This document shows positions 1 through 7,240 of a stretch of 7,576 nucleotides of DNA, piece after piece. Source of the stretch: an uncultured Porphyromonas sp. (GTDB lineage: Bacteria; Bacteroidota; Bacteroidia; Bacteroidales; Porphyromonadaceae); NCBI GenBank assembly GCA_945965245.1, contig CAMFNC010000156.1, positions 1 through 7,576 of the forward strand, written 5' to 3'. The translations under genes were made by a program, and so were the position numbers. Within the stretch, counting starts at the first letter, position 1. Each line of letters begins with the position of its first letter. The notes beneath the pieces were generated by a model. The model saw only the letters and a program-made list of their open reading frames with translations, was not told the origin of the DNA and did no database searches.

Positions 1-2017
1 GTGCATACACATCCCACTTTTCGCCTGTGGTGAACCCCTTCTTGATACTCAAAGGGTTCGGACAGTAATAGACCATCTCCGGAGTGCGCTTTTCGTCCCA
101 TGAACCGGTATCCCATCTGCCATTCTTATTCTCGTCAATAAACAGACGGGCATAGTAATCGCCAGGCACAATATCGGCTATGCGCACCATAAATTCTTTT
201 TTACCTTCCGAAAGTACATTTGCCGAGGTCAGTATCGAATCCGAAGCTACGGACATAGAGTCTGACGGTCGTACCCCACTCGGCATACCGAGCTGTAACT
301 TATGATCAGCGTCATTGGAGGTGCGGGTGCTGTCCTTTGCCGTGGCAACGAAGAAACCCGGCTTATAAACGCCTATCACTTCATCATTTTTGTCCAATAG
401 TTCCACCACGACATTCTCCAAACTCTTTCCATTCAAACTCAATTCCAAAATGCCCATTTCCGATGTAGGCAGAATTTTCTGTTCATACGATAGTTCCTCA
501 GACTTCAGGCCATAAACATCCACAAAAGCACCTTTTCCCAACTTCAATTGATAAGAAACCCCCGGAGCCCATGCCGATATCATTTTGTATAAAGTAGGCA
601 TTTCCTCCACCGGTTTCAGTTGATAGGGTTGAACGGTGCCGATGGTATCCAAACTATCCTTCATATAGGTCAATCGAATACTATCCCTATAAAATGTAGC
701 TATCGGACTATCAAAGGAAAGCAACAACGTATCGGATGGCGTGCCAGCATAAATACCTTTGGTACCTTTTACCTGTGGCTTAATCAGCAATTCCACCGCC
801 TCAGATGGCTCTACCTCTGCCGACTCAGCGGACTCATCTTTTTTCTTGGAAGGCTTTTTATTCTCATTATTTTTCACCTTGGGTTTGGCAAAAAACAGCG
901 TATCACGCTTCGTAATCACTCGATTTAATGAATCCAACTTCTCATAATCCACCAGAAATATAAGCGAGTCACTCGCCATTAACCCACGGTTAATCAACCA
1001 GTAATCCACCACTTTGTCATCTTCACTGTTTCGTGTGGGCAATACGGCCTTTCTATCCAAAACAACCCCCTCACGAGTACGCAATGCCGGTATTTCCTTG
1101 ACACGAGTGTTGAACGTCATGGAAATGCGATTGGAATCCGGACGCGAACTCTTCATCAATCCCGGGCGATATATTTCTTCCTGGAACATGCGCAGCACCA
1201 GCGAATCGGGAGTATAACGGATATAATCCACATGAACCAGAGAATCTCGCTGGATGGTATCTCGCAGTGCATTGATGGAATCTATTTTAATGGTATCGAC
1301 CCGATGTGCGGGTGCACACGATGTTTTATAGATCACAGAATCGAATGCCACACGCTCCTGCGGTTGGCTGAAATAGAAATTATTGTCATCATCGCTCAAT
1401 CCATAGATACGATAGCTCTTGTCGGCCATGTTCATAATTCTGAACAACCCCTCTTTATTCGTGCGCGTGGCATATCGGAAAGACTTGCTTCGAAACGCCG
1501 AATCTGGCTCCGTAGAGTCATATACACCAACCAGTTTGCCTTGTATCGGCTCCAGCGTGCGAGCATCAACCATTACCCCACTCATCTGCATCGAATCCAA
1601 CACATCGCCGGTACTGAATGCAAAGGTGAACCCCTCCAGCGGATTACCTTCGGTAAAGTCCACCACCCCTTCATTGAAGTTAAAGCTATAAGTTGTATTG
1701 GGTATCAGGGTATCTTGAAGTGTGAGAACAATATTCTTTCCAACCGCCGTGATTTTCGGCTGTTTGAATTGAGGCGGCGAAATAATCAGATTTTCCTGCT
1801 GATTATTTAATTGGATATTTTCATCAAACGTCAGCACAATTCTCTGTTTATTGAATCGTACCGTACGCTCTGGAGGATTACTGCGAATGAGTTTCGGAGG
1901 AGTCATATCGTAAGGTCCACCCTCTGGGTTTCCTATATTGGCACATGCACCCATGGCTATCAACATGACCATGAAAGCCAAGGCGAGCAATGCGGTTGCG
2001 CAAGGTCTGTTTCGCAT
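1..2017 (-). CDS. Ig-like (Big_5) domain lipoprotein, 3' end cut by window edge
   Basis: Reading the minus strand from the ATG at 2017-2015 gives an uninterrupted frame of 672 codons that leaves the window still open. The first 24 residues are a basic, then hydrophobic, export signal ending in MGAC, a slightly atypical lipobox, so Cys25 is the likely lipidated residue. Then comes the segment NIGNPEGGPYDMTPP, which I recognise from Bacteroidota proteins annotated as SbsA Ig-like or 'Ig-like domain-containing'. Residues about 39-137 fit a Big_5 Ig-like fold and 144-198 a carboxypeptidase-regulatory-like beta sandwich. A Lys/Glu-rich low-complexity linker lies near residues 380-408. Near the visible C-terminus, DENKNGRWD resembles a Ca-binding loop within a repeat of the GDYYARLFIDEN type. 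The role is unknown; it is probably a periplasmic or outer-membrane structural lipoprotein. It is transcribed divergently from the metal operon, with no evident functional link. The gene call is firm, the domain names good, the lipidation moderate. Confidence 0.9.
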   Translation of the reverse strand, partial: MRNRPCATALLALAFMVMLIAMGACANIGNPEGGPYDMTPPKLIRSNPPERTVRFNKQRIVLTFDENIQLNNQQENLIISPPQFKQPKITAVGKNIVLTLQDTLIPNTTYSFNFNEGVVDFTEGNPLEGFTFAFSTGDVLDSMQMSGVMVDARTLEPIQGKLVGVYDSTEPDSAFRSKSFRYATRTNKEGLFRIMNMADKSYRIYGLSDDDNNFYFSQPQERVAFDSVIYKTSCAPAHRVDTIKIDSINALRDTIQRDSLVHVDYIRYTPDSLVLRMFQEEIYRPGLMKSSRPDSNRISMTFNTRVKEIPALRTREGVVLDRKAVLPTRNSEDDKVVDYWLINRGLMASDSLIFLVDYEKLDSLNRVITKRDTLFFAKPKVKNNENKKPSKKKDESAESAEVEPSEAVELLIKPQVKGTKGIYAGTPSDTLLLSFDSPIATFYRDSIRLTYMKDSLDTIGTVQPYQLKPVEEMPTLYKMISAWAPGVSYQLKLGKGAFVDVYGLKSEELSYEQKILPTSEMGILELSLNGKSLENVVVELLDKNDEVIGVYKPGFFVATAKDSTRTSNDADHKLQLGMPSGVRPSDSMSVASDSILTSANVLSEGKKEFMVRIADIVPGDYYARLFIDENKNGRWDTGSWDEKRTPEMVYYCPNPLSIKKGFTTGEKWDVYA

Positions 2018-2047
2018 AATTTGCAAATCATTGTATCGGTAATCATG

Positions 2048-2055
2048 CAAAGTTA
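2048..2055 (-). promoter_or_regulatory. Bacteroidota -7 promoter box for the Ig-like lipoprotein gene
   Basis: On the minus strand this reads TAACTTTG, an exact match to the Bacteroidota -7 consensus TAnnTTTG. It lies about 30 bases before the lipoprotein ATG, which would give a leader of roughly 25 bases. No convincing -33 TTTG is seen at the usual spacing. The leader contains the perfect 10-base palindrome ATTTGCAAAT at 2019-2028, almost touching the start codon. No Shine-Dalgarno sequence is present, as is usual in this phylum. Confidence 0.55.
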
Positions 2056-2335
2056 TCAAAAAGCATCAACAAATAATGGAAAACAAAAATGTATCCTACG
2101 GTTCAACTGTCACTCCTTTTCTCAAAGATTTCTTTTCAATACCTTTTCCCGACATCCGACATAATAATGTTTACCCCAAAATACCTTTGAGTGAAAAGGC
2201 GTACTTTATCTCCAAACCGCTCTGGTATTCCTCCAATAAACAGAGGTGGGAGAAGTCGGTCAAATGTCTATACATATTTGTTCTCTTTTGCAACCCCTCT
2301 GACCGTCAACTTTTTTCAGTACACCACAATTGAAG

Positions 2336-2343
2336 TATATTTG
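2336..2343 (+). promoter_or_regulatory. Bacteroidota -7 promoter box for the metal operon
   Basis: TATATTTG matches the consensus TAnnTTTG exactly. A T-rich run at 2311-2316 lies about 20 bases upstream where a -33 element belongs, but it is not a clean TTTG. Transcription would start near 2349-2351, 17-19 bases before the ATG at 2368. Because the box lies inside the longer open frame that begins at 2191, it argues that the regulator starts at 2368. The predicted start site falls within a direct repeat (TCAATA at 2344-2349 and 2351-2356), a plausible place for a repressor to act. Confidence 0.6.
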
Positions 2344-2367
2344 TCAATAATCAATATTTCTCAGATT

Positions 2368-3435
2368 ATGTGTTGGATTTTTGCCATCATCATACTCATC
2401 ATGATACCAATGGGTATTGGGGTATATCGTCGCCTGCAACGAAAACATTTGGTCGGACCGCTGAAGCACATCGCATCCAAACGCCAACGCGAAGAGTTGG
2501 AAGATATGCTCAAATCTCTCTATCACAATCTGCACGGTACCACGCATCCCACCACACCTCTCATCACCGCCATTGCCAACGAAGTCCATATCAAACCACA
2601 AAAAGCCGAACAGCTAATTGTCACACTCCGCCAATTCGGATTGGTGCAGCCGAATGATTACCATCTGACTGCCGATGGATGTGCCTATGCTTTAGGGCTA
2701 ATCAGAACACATCGCCTCTACGAACGCTATCTAGCCGAGCACACCGGTTATGCTCCCGAAGAGTGGCACAGAATGGCTCATCGGATGGAACATCGGATAG
2801 ATGCCAAGGATATAGCAAGAATAGACAAACAACTAGGATATCCGGCTGCCGACCCACACGGCGACCCTATCCCCACCATATCTCATACCATTACCCAACC
2901 TTCGGATGGCCTGACTCTGCATGAATTATCTGCCGGGAACTATCTCCGAGTTATGCACATCGAAGACAGCAATCCATCCGTTTTGGGCAAGCTGATGGGT
3001 ATCGGTTTATTCCCGGGCGCACTGATTAGGGTTACAGAAGCCAAACCTAATCGGACTTCTTTCCTTTTCGAAGGAGAGATGCATCAGCTTTCCCATCAGG
3101 AGGCAGAAGCATTGACCTTAAAAACCGCTGAAAATTTACCTGCGGAAGACCGGCCGGATAGCTCCGGTGCCTTTATCCCAGAGAATGTGAAAAGACTGAC
3201 CGAACTCCCCCTGGCACACGAAGCCGTGGTAAGCGGCATTGACGTGAATTGCAGAGGTTCGGCACGCAAACGACTACTTGATTTGGGATTTGTTCGAGGC
3301 AGTCGTGTGAGCATCTATCTGATCAATCCATTGGGTAATCCCACAGCATATCGGGTGCGAGGTGCCGGGATAGCCCTGCGCGACAATCAGGCTCGATACA
3401 TCCTTTTCAACCCCAAGACACTTAGAACTTTATGA
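2368..3435 (+). CDS. Membrane-anchored DtxR/MntR-type metalloregulator fused to two FeoA domains
   Basis: This 355-residue protein is a predicted metal-dependent repressor fused to transporter-partner domains. Residues 3-20 form a hydrophobic helix followed by Arg/Lys (RRLQRK), predicting a membrane anchor with the rest in the cytoplasm. Residues about 40-108 fit the DtxR winged helix and 109-170 the metal-binding and dimerisation domain (THRLYERYL, AHRMEH, HGDPIP). Aligned by eye, Asp46 matches MntR Asp8; His115, Glu141 and His142 match further ligands; the MntR Glu99/DtxR Cys102 position is His138; and MntR Glu11 is Lys49. Residues 181-252 form a diverged FeoA/SH3-like domain and 273-348 a classical one (LLDLGFVRG, then PLGNP and YRVRG). 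I chose the ATG at 2368 because the -7 box is just upstream and no domain lies before it. The stop overlaps feoB by ATGA. From memory it corresponds to P. gingivalis PG1044 (PgMntR). Family is certain; Mn specificity and membrane tethering are inferred. Confidence 0.9.
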   Translation: MCWIFAIIILIMIPMGIGVYRRLQRKHLVGPLKHIASKRQREELEDMLKSLYHNLHGTTHPTTPLITAIANEVHIKPQKAEQLIVTLRQFGLVQPNDYHLTADGCAYALGLIRTHRLYERYLAEHTGYAPEEWHRMAHRMEHRIDAKDIARIDKQLGYPAADPHGDPIPTISHTITQPSDGLTLHELSAGNYLRVMHIEDSNPSVLGKLMGIGLFPGALIRVTEAKPNRTSFLFEGEMHQLSHQEAEALTLKTAENLPAEDRPDSSGAFIPENVKRLTELPLAHEAVVSGIDVNCRGSARKRLLDLGFVRGSRVSIYLINPLGNPTAYRVRGAGIALRDNQARYILFNPKTLRTL

Positions 3436-5528
3436 GCCATCATCTCCAACTAAAACCACGATACGAAAAGTTCGGGAAGTCGGATTACACCATCGCATTG
3501 GCAGGTAATCCGAATACAGGCAAGAGCACAATCTTCAATACACTCACCGGACTGAAACAACACACGGGCAATTGGCCGGGAAAGACGGTCGGTCGCGCCG
3601 AAGGTGCTTTTGACTATCAAGGCAAATCATACGACATTGTGGATTTACCCGGCACGTATTCCCTGTTATCCACATCCGAAGACGAAGAAATTGCCCGTGA
3701 TTTCATCCTTTTTGGCAAACCGGATGCCACACTCATCGTAGCAGACGCAACCCGATTGGAGCGCAATCTGAATTTAGTTCTGCAAATTCTCTCCATTACC
3801 CACAAGGCCGTGCTGTGCATAAATCTCATGGACGAAGCTGCCCGAAACGGCATCCAAATCGATTTAGTCAAGCTATCAGAGCTTCTGGACATTCCGGTGG
3901 TGGGTGCCAGTGCCAGAAGCGGCAAAGGAATCGATGAGTTATTGCAATCCTTGGCAATCTGCGTGCAGAGCCATTCGTCCTCCGAAAACAGACAAGAAGC
4001 CGACCTCCCGGCAGATGCCGAAAGCATTATATCATCCATTCGTCGGAGTGTGGAAACTCTGCATCCCGAAATCCCCAATAGCAGATGGATAGCCCTACGT
4101 ATCATAGAAGGAGATAAGCAAGTACAAAAACAATATGCCGATGACGCTCTGGTGGAACAGGCTGCCGAAGCCAGTCGCCAATTGGGCGAACGGTTTCACG
4201 ACAGACTTTCCGAAAGCATTTATGCCCGTGTGGGAGAAATCCATGCAGCCACTGTGCGCCACATCGGCGGTAAGTTCGGCAGGCGAGATAGAATGATAGA
4301 CCGCATCGTTACCAGCAAAATTTGGGGATTTCCTCTGATGGTGGCACTCTTAAGCATCGTATTGTGGCTCACCATCATCGGTTCCAATTACCCATCCGGC
4401 TGGCTCAGTGAGGTTTTGGTCAAAACCATTCACCCTTGGTTGCACGAAGGAGCCTTGCAGGCTGGTATAAACCATTGGTTGGTGGGATTGCTGGTAGACG
4501 GCGTTTATCTGGCCACGGCTTGGGTAGTATCGGTTATGTTGCCACCGATGGCCATCTTCTTTCCCCTCTTCACTTTGCTCGAAGATTTCGGCTATCTGCC
4601 ACGCGTAGCTTTTAATCTGGACGGCATCTTCCGCCGTTGCGGAGCACACGGCAAGCAGGCGCTGACCATGAGCATGGGATTTGGTTGCAATGCCGCAGGT
4701 GTGGTGGCTGCACGCATCATCGATAGCCCACGCGAACGACTGATAGCCATTATCACCAATAACTTTTCATTGTGCAATGGCCGATGGCCCACACAAATCA
4801 TGATGGCATCCATTTTCCTCGGAGCGTTGGTTCCGGCTGCATTGAGCGGTATCGTCAGCGTAGTAGCTGTATTGATCATGGCATTGCTGGGTATTGGTTT
4901 CATGTTTCTCTCTTCTTGGATTTTGTCTCGCACGGTTTTGCGAGGAGAGGTTTCCACCTTTCATTTGGAATTACCGCCTTACCGTCCGCCACGCTTTTGG
5001 CAGACCATATACACCTCATTGATAGACCGCACACTGATTGTGCTTTGGCGTGCCGTGATCTTTGCCGCTCCGGCCGGAGCGGTTATCTGGCTCACATGCA
5101 ACATCAGCATTGCCGGTACGAGCATAGCCGAACATCTGATTTCCCTTCTAAATTATCCCGGACTGATAATGGGACTGAACGGCATTATACTTTTAGCCTA
5201 TATCTTGGGCATCCCTGCCAATGAAATCGTTATCCCCACCATCCTGATGCTGACCATTTTGGTCATGGGGCAGGAATCCGGAGGGATACTGATAGATGCC
5301 GATGATGCCGGTTATACGGCGCACATGCTGCACCAAGCCGGCTGGAGCACCCTCACTGGGGTCAATCTGATGTTATTTTCATTGCTGCATAACCCCTGTA
5401 GCACAACCATTTACACCATTTATAAAGAAACGCACAGCGTCCGATGGACTGCCGTGGCCACTCTCATGCCATTGGTCATGGGCATTATCCTGACCACCGC
5501 CGTAGCTTTCATCTGGCGTTTATTCTAA
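3432..5528 (+). CDS. feoB: FeoB-family GTPase metal transporter (FeoB2-like, possibly Mn)
   Basis: FeoB is an inner-membrane divalent-metal importer with a cytosolic G domain. This 698-residue protein shows all G motifs: G1 GNPNTGKS (25-32), G2 around Thr45 (TGNWPGKT), G3 DLPGTYSL (71-78), G4 NLMD (131-134) and G5 GASARSG (158-164). A helical linker follows (about 190-290), then a polytopic membrane domain from about 297 to the end. This includes LEDFGYLPRVAF (383-394), GFGCN (416-420), CNGRWP (448-453), ELPPYRPP (513-520) and NPCSTTI (654-660). CNGRWP replaces the CGARLP-like motif of many iron FeoBs. There is no fused FeoA or FeoC; FeoA is instead in the upstream regulator, whose stop codon overlaps this start. 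I recall P. gingivalis FeoB2 (PG1043) being reported as important for manganese accumulation, so Mn is a reasonable guess and Fe(II) the alternative. Length and motifs indicate an intact gene. Confidence 0.96.
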   Translation: MSHHLQLKPRYEKFGKSDYTIALAGNPNTGKSTIFNTLTGLKQHTGNWPGKTVGRAEGAFDYQGKSYDIVDLPGTYSLLSTSEDEEIARDFILFGKPDATLIVADATRLERNLNLVLQILSITHKAVLCINLMDEAARNGIQIDLVKLSELLDIPVVGASARSGKGIDELLQSLAICVQSHSSSENRQEADLPADAESIISSIRRSVETLHPEIPNSRWIALRIIEGDKQVQKQYADDALVEQAAEASRQLGERFHDRLSESIYARVGEIHAATVRHIGGKFGRRDRMIDRIVTSKIWGFPLMVALLSIVLWLTIIGSNYPSGWLSEVLVKTIHPWLHEGALQAGINHWLVGLLVDGVYLATAWVVSVMLPPMAIFFPLFTLLEDFGYLPRVAFNLDGIFRRCGAHGKQALTMSMGFGCNAAGVVAARIIDSPRERLIAIITNNFSLCNGRWPTQIMMASIFLGALVPAALSGIVSVVAVLIMALLGIGFMFLSSWILSRTVLRGEVSTFHLELPPYRPPRFWQTIYTSLIDRTLIVLWRAVIFAAPAGAVIWLTCNISIAGTSIAEHLISLLNYPGLIMGLNGIILLAYILGIPANEIVIPTILMLTILVMGQESGGILIDADDAGYTAHMLHQAGWSTLTGVNLMLFSLLHNPCSTTIYTIYKETHSVRWTAVATLMPLVMGIILTTAVAFIWRLF

Positions 5529-5538
5529 TTCACGAACT

Positions 5539-7167
5539 ATGATTTTCGAAACAAGCTGGGAAGTATGTAATAAGATGGGCGGTATCTACACAGTGCTCAG
5601 CACACGTGCCCGGCAAATGACGCTCCATCACGGCAATGAAGTTATTTTCATCGGTCCACTTACCTCTGTGGCAGGAGCACCCCATTTTATTCATCAAATC
5701 CCGAAATGGCTCACCGAATGGCAGGCAAAAGCCGAAAAGGAATTAAACCTGCCCATTCGCATCGGGCGATGGGATATTCCGGGCAAACCGGCAGTGGTCT
5801 TGGTGGATTTCAAACCGCTGTGGAACGAAAAGGGTGCGCTTTATTATGAAATGTGGCAGCACTACGGTTTGAAATCCGACCGAGGTTACGGCGATTACGA
5901 TGAAGCATCCCTTTTCGGCATTGCCGCAGCACGTGTGATGCACAGCCTATTCACATACTTTTCCACATCGGTGCAAGAACCGTTTTATGCCATTTTCAAC
6001 GAATGGCAAACCGGCATGGGATTGCTATACAGCCAAATACACTGCCCTGCCCTGCATACGCTCTTTATTACCCATGCCACAACCGTCGGACGCTCCATAG
6101 CCGGCAACGGCAAAGTCCTCTATGCCTATATGTCGGGCTACAACGGCAATCAAATGAGCCAAGAACTGAACGTGGAGGCTAAACACAATGTGGAAAAATG
6201 TACTGCACACCAAGCCGATTGCTTTGCCACGGTAAGCGAATTGACCAGATTGGAATGCAGGCAATTATTGGAACGAGATCCGGTGGTGCTGCCCAATGGT
6301 TTCGAACCGGGATTTGTGCCCACAGGTCAAGCCTATGAAGAAGCCCGACAATCAGCACGCAGGCTATTGGTGCAGGTGGCCGATACGCTTGGTGGACAGC
6401 ATACAGAACCGAAAGAAGCTTTTTTGATGGCCATTGGTGGCAGATACGAATATCGCAACAAAGGTATCGACCTCTATCTGCAAGCATTGGCAGAGGTCAA
6501 TCGTACCGCCGAAAACCGGATGTGTCCCATCATTGCCTTTCTTTTCGTGCCGGCATGGGTGGCTGCACCCAGAACCGACCTGCAATACCGGCTCACACAC
6601 CCCGAACCACACTCCGCCATGCAGCACCCATCACTATCCCATTGGATTCACGAGATGGATCGGGATGCCGTAATGACAGAACTCCATCGCCTCGGACTGG
6701 ATGCCGTGACATTCCCATCTGTGCGTGTGATCTTTGTACCCTGCTATCTCAACGGGCAAGATGGCATTTTCAATAAAACTTATTATCAGCTTTTGGTAGG
6801 AATGGATTTGACCGTATTCCCTTCTTATTACGAACCTTGGGGCTATACTCCCCTGGAAAGTATAGCCTTCGGAGTGCCTACCATCACCACCAACCTTTCC
6901 GGTTTCGGATTGTGGGTTACTCAATCGGAGGAAGAACATAACCATGACACGCCCCATGCCGTGGAAGTGGTCATGCGCAACGACCACCAAGACGATGCCG
7001 CCATTCATGAAATAGTCACACACATCTTGAACTATGCTTCTGGAAAATACGGTTCGGCACGCGAATTAAGAGAGCATGCGCAGACTTTGGCCGAGCGAGC
7101 CGAATGGGTTCACTTCTACGAAAATTATCTGCATGCTTACGAGATTGCCCGGCATAGGAAAAATTGA
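5539..7167 (+). CDS. GT3-family glycogen synthase
   Basis: This 542-residue enzyme is predicted to transfer glucose from a sugar nucleotide to the non-reducing end of an alpha-1,4-glucan in the cytosol. It resembles the eukaryotic-type GT3 synthases, which Bacteroidales use instead of the usual bacterial GT5 enzyme. The N-terminal FETSWEVCNKMGGIYTVL carries the K-x-G-G donor-site motif (Lys12-Gly15). FNEWQTGMG and THATTVGRSIAGN follow in the first Rossmann domain, and GGRYEYRNKGID begins the second. The catalytic E-x7-E of GT3 is Glu432-PWGYTPL-Glu440, followed by TTNLSGFG. The C-terminal arginine-rich regulatory helix of yeast and animal enzymes is not evident. It starts 10 bases after the feoB stop, with no promoter seen between them, so it is probably cotranscribed with the metal genes; a terminator follows closely. 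Whether the donor is UDP- or ADP-glucose cannot be read from the sequence. By memory it corresponds to P. gingivalis PG1042. Confidence 0.93.
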   Translation: MIFETSWEVCNKMGGIYTVLSTRARQMTLHHGNEVIFIGPLTSVAGAPHFIHQIPKWLTEWQAKAEKELNLPIRIGRWDIPGKPAVVLVDFKPLWNEKGALYYEMWQHYGLKSDRGYGDYDEASLFGIAAARVMHSLFTYFSTSVQEPFYAIFNEWQTGMGLLYSQIHCPALHTLFITHATTVGRSIAGNGKVLYAYMSGYNGNQMSQELNVEAKHNVEKCTAHQADCFATVSELTRLECRQLLERDPVVLPNGFEPGFVPTGQAYEEARQSARRLLVQVADTLGGQHTEPKEAFLMAIGGRYEYRNKGIDLYLQALAEVNRTAENRMCPIIAFLFVPAWVAAPRTDLQYRLTHPEPHSAMQHPSLSHWIHEMDRDAVMTELHRLGLDAVTFPSVRVIFVPCYLNGQDGIFNKTYYQLLVGMDLTVFPSYYEPWGYTPLESIAFGVPTITTNLSGFGLWVTQSEEEHNHDTPHAVEVVMRNDHQDDAAIHEIVTHILNYASGKYGSARELREHAQTLAERAEWVHFYENYLHAYEIARHRKN

Positions 7168-7189
7168 TACAACGACACAGCGTATGAAT

Positions 7190-7226
7190 AAGAACTTGCC
7201 CAATGACACGGAGCAAGTTCTTTTTT
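7190..7226 (+). terminator. Intrinsic terminator of the metal-glycogen operon
   Basis: AAGAACTTGC (7190-7199) and GCAAGTTCTT (7213-7222) form a perfect 10-base-pair stem. CC/GG pairs inside it could extend the stem past a bulged A. The right arm runs into six T residues (7221-7226), giving a typical Rho-independent terminator 22 bases after the glycogen synthase stop. Confidence 0.88.
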
Positions 7227-7240
7227 ATGGCTCTGAGCGA

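Larger units (their letters stand above)
2018..2367. other. 350-base divergent intergenic region
   Basis: This region separates the minus-strand lipoprotein gene from the plus-strand metal operon. It holds a -7 box near each end (2048-2055 minus, 2336-2343 plus). Between them I see only weak structure: ATACCTTT occurs twice (2139-2146 and 2181-2188); a short hairpin CCTTT-6-AAAGG lies at 2184-2199; and a distant pair CAGAGG (2241-2246) and CCTCTG (2296-2301) could fold together with CGGTC (2257-2261). Open frames crossing it on the plus strand (2076-2333, and 2191 onward as an extension of the regulator gene) show no family resemblance, and I treat them as chance. About 250 bases in the middle therefore have no assigned function; an upstream promoter, long leader or small RNA cannot be excluded. 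Confidence 0.6.

Noticed and set aside
620..1217. Plus-strand open frames at 620-928, 759-947 and 1014-1217
   Set aside because: All are antisense to the continuous lipoprotein coding frame and show only mirror-image composition, with no motifs.
1232..1810. 192-codon plus-strand open frame
   Set aside because: It lies entirely opposite the minus-strand Ig-like lipoprotein, whose reading frame is continuous and has clear domain motifs. The plus frame has no such features and is a shadow.
2076..2333. 85-codon plus-strand frame in the divergent intergenic region
   Set aside because: No recognisable domain, no signal peptide, no promoter box at a suitable distance upstream, and a composition typical of non-coding sequence. 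A real small protein cannot be fully excluded.
2191..2367. A 59-codon N-terminal extension of the regulator starting at 2191
   Set aside because: It contains the exact TATATTTG -7 box, shows no family resemblance, and would put the membrane helix in the middle of a basic unstructured segment. The ATG at 2368 fits promoter and domains better.
2018..2367. A manganese or other riboswitch leading the metal operon
   Set aside because: I found no yybP-ykoY-like or other known aptamer core, and the likely leader from the -7 box is only about 18 bases long.
3617..4105. 162-codon minus-strand frame inside feoB
   Set aside because: It overlaps the G domain of FeoB, whose motifs are intact; the antisense product has no recognisable features.
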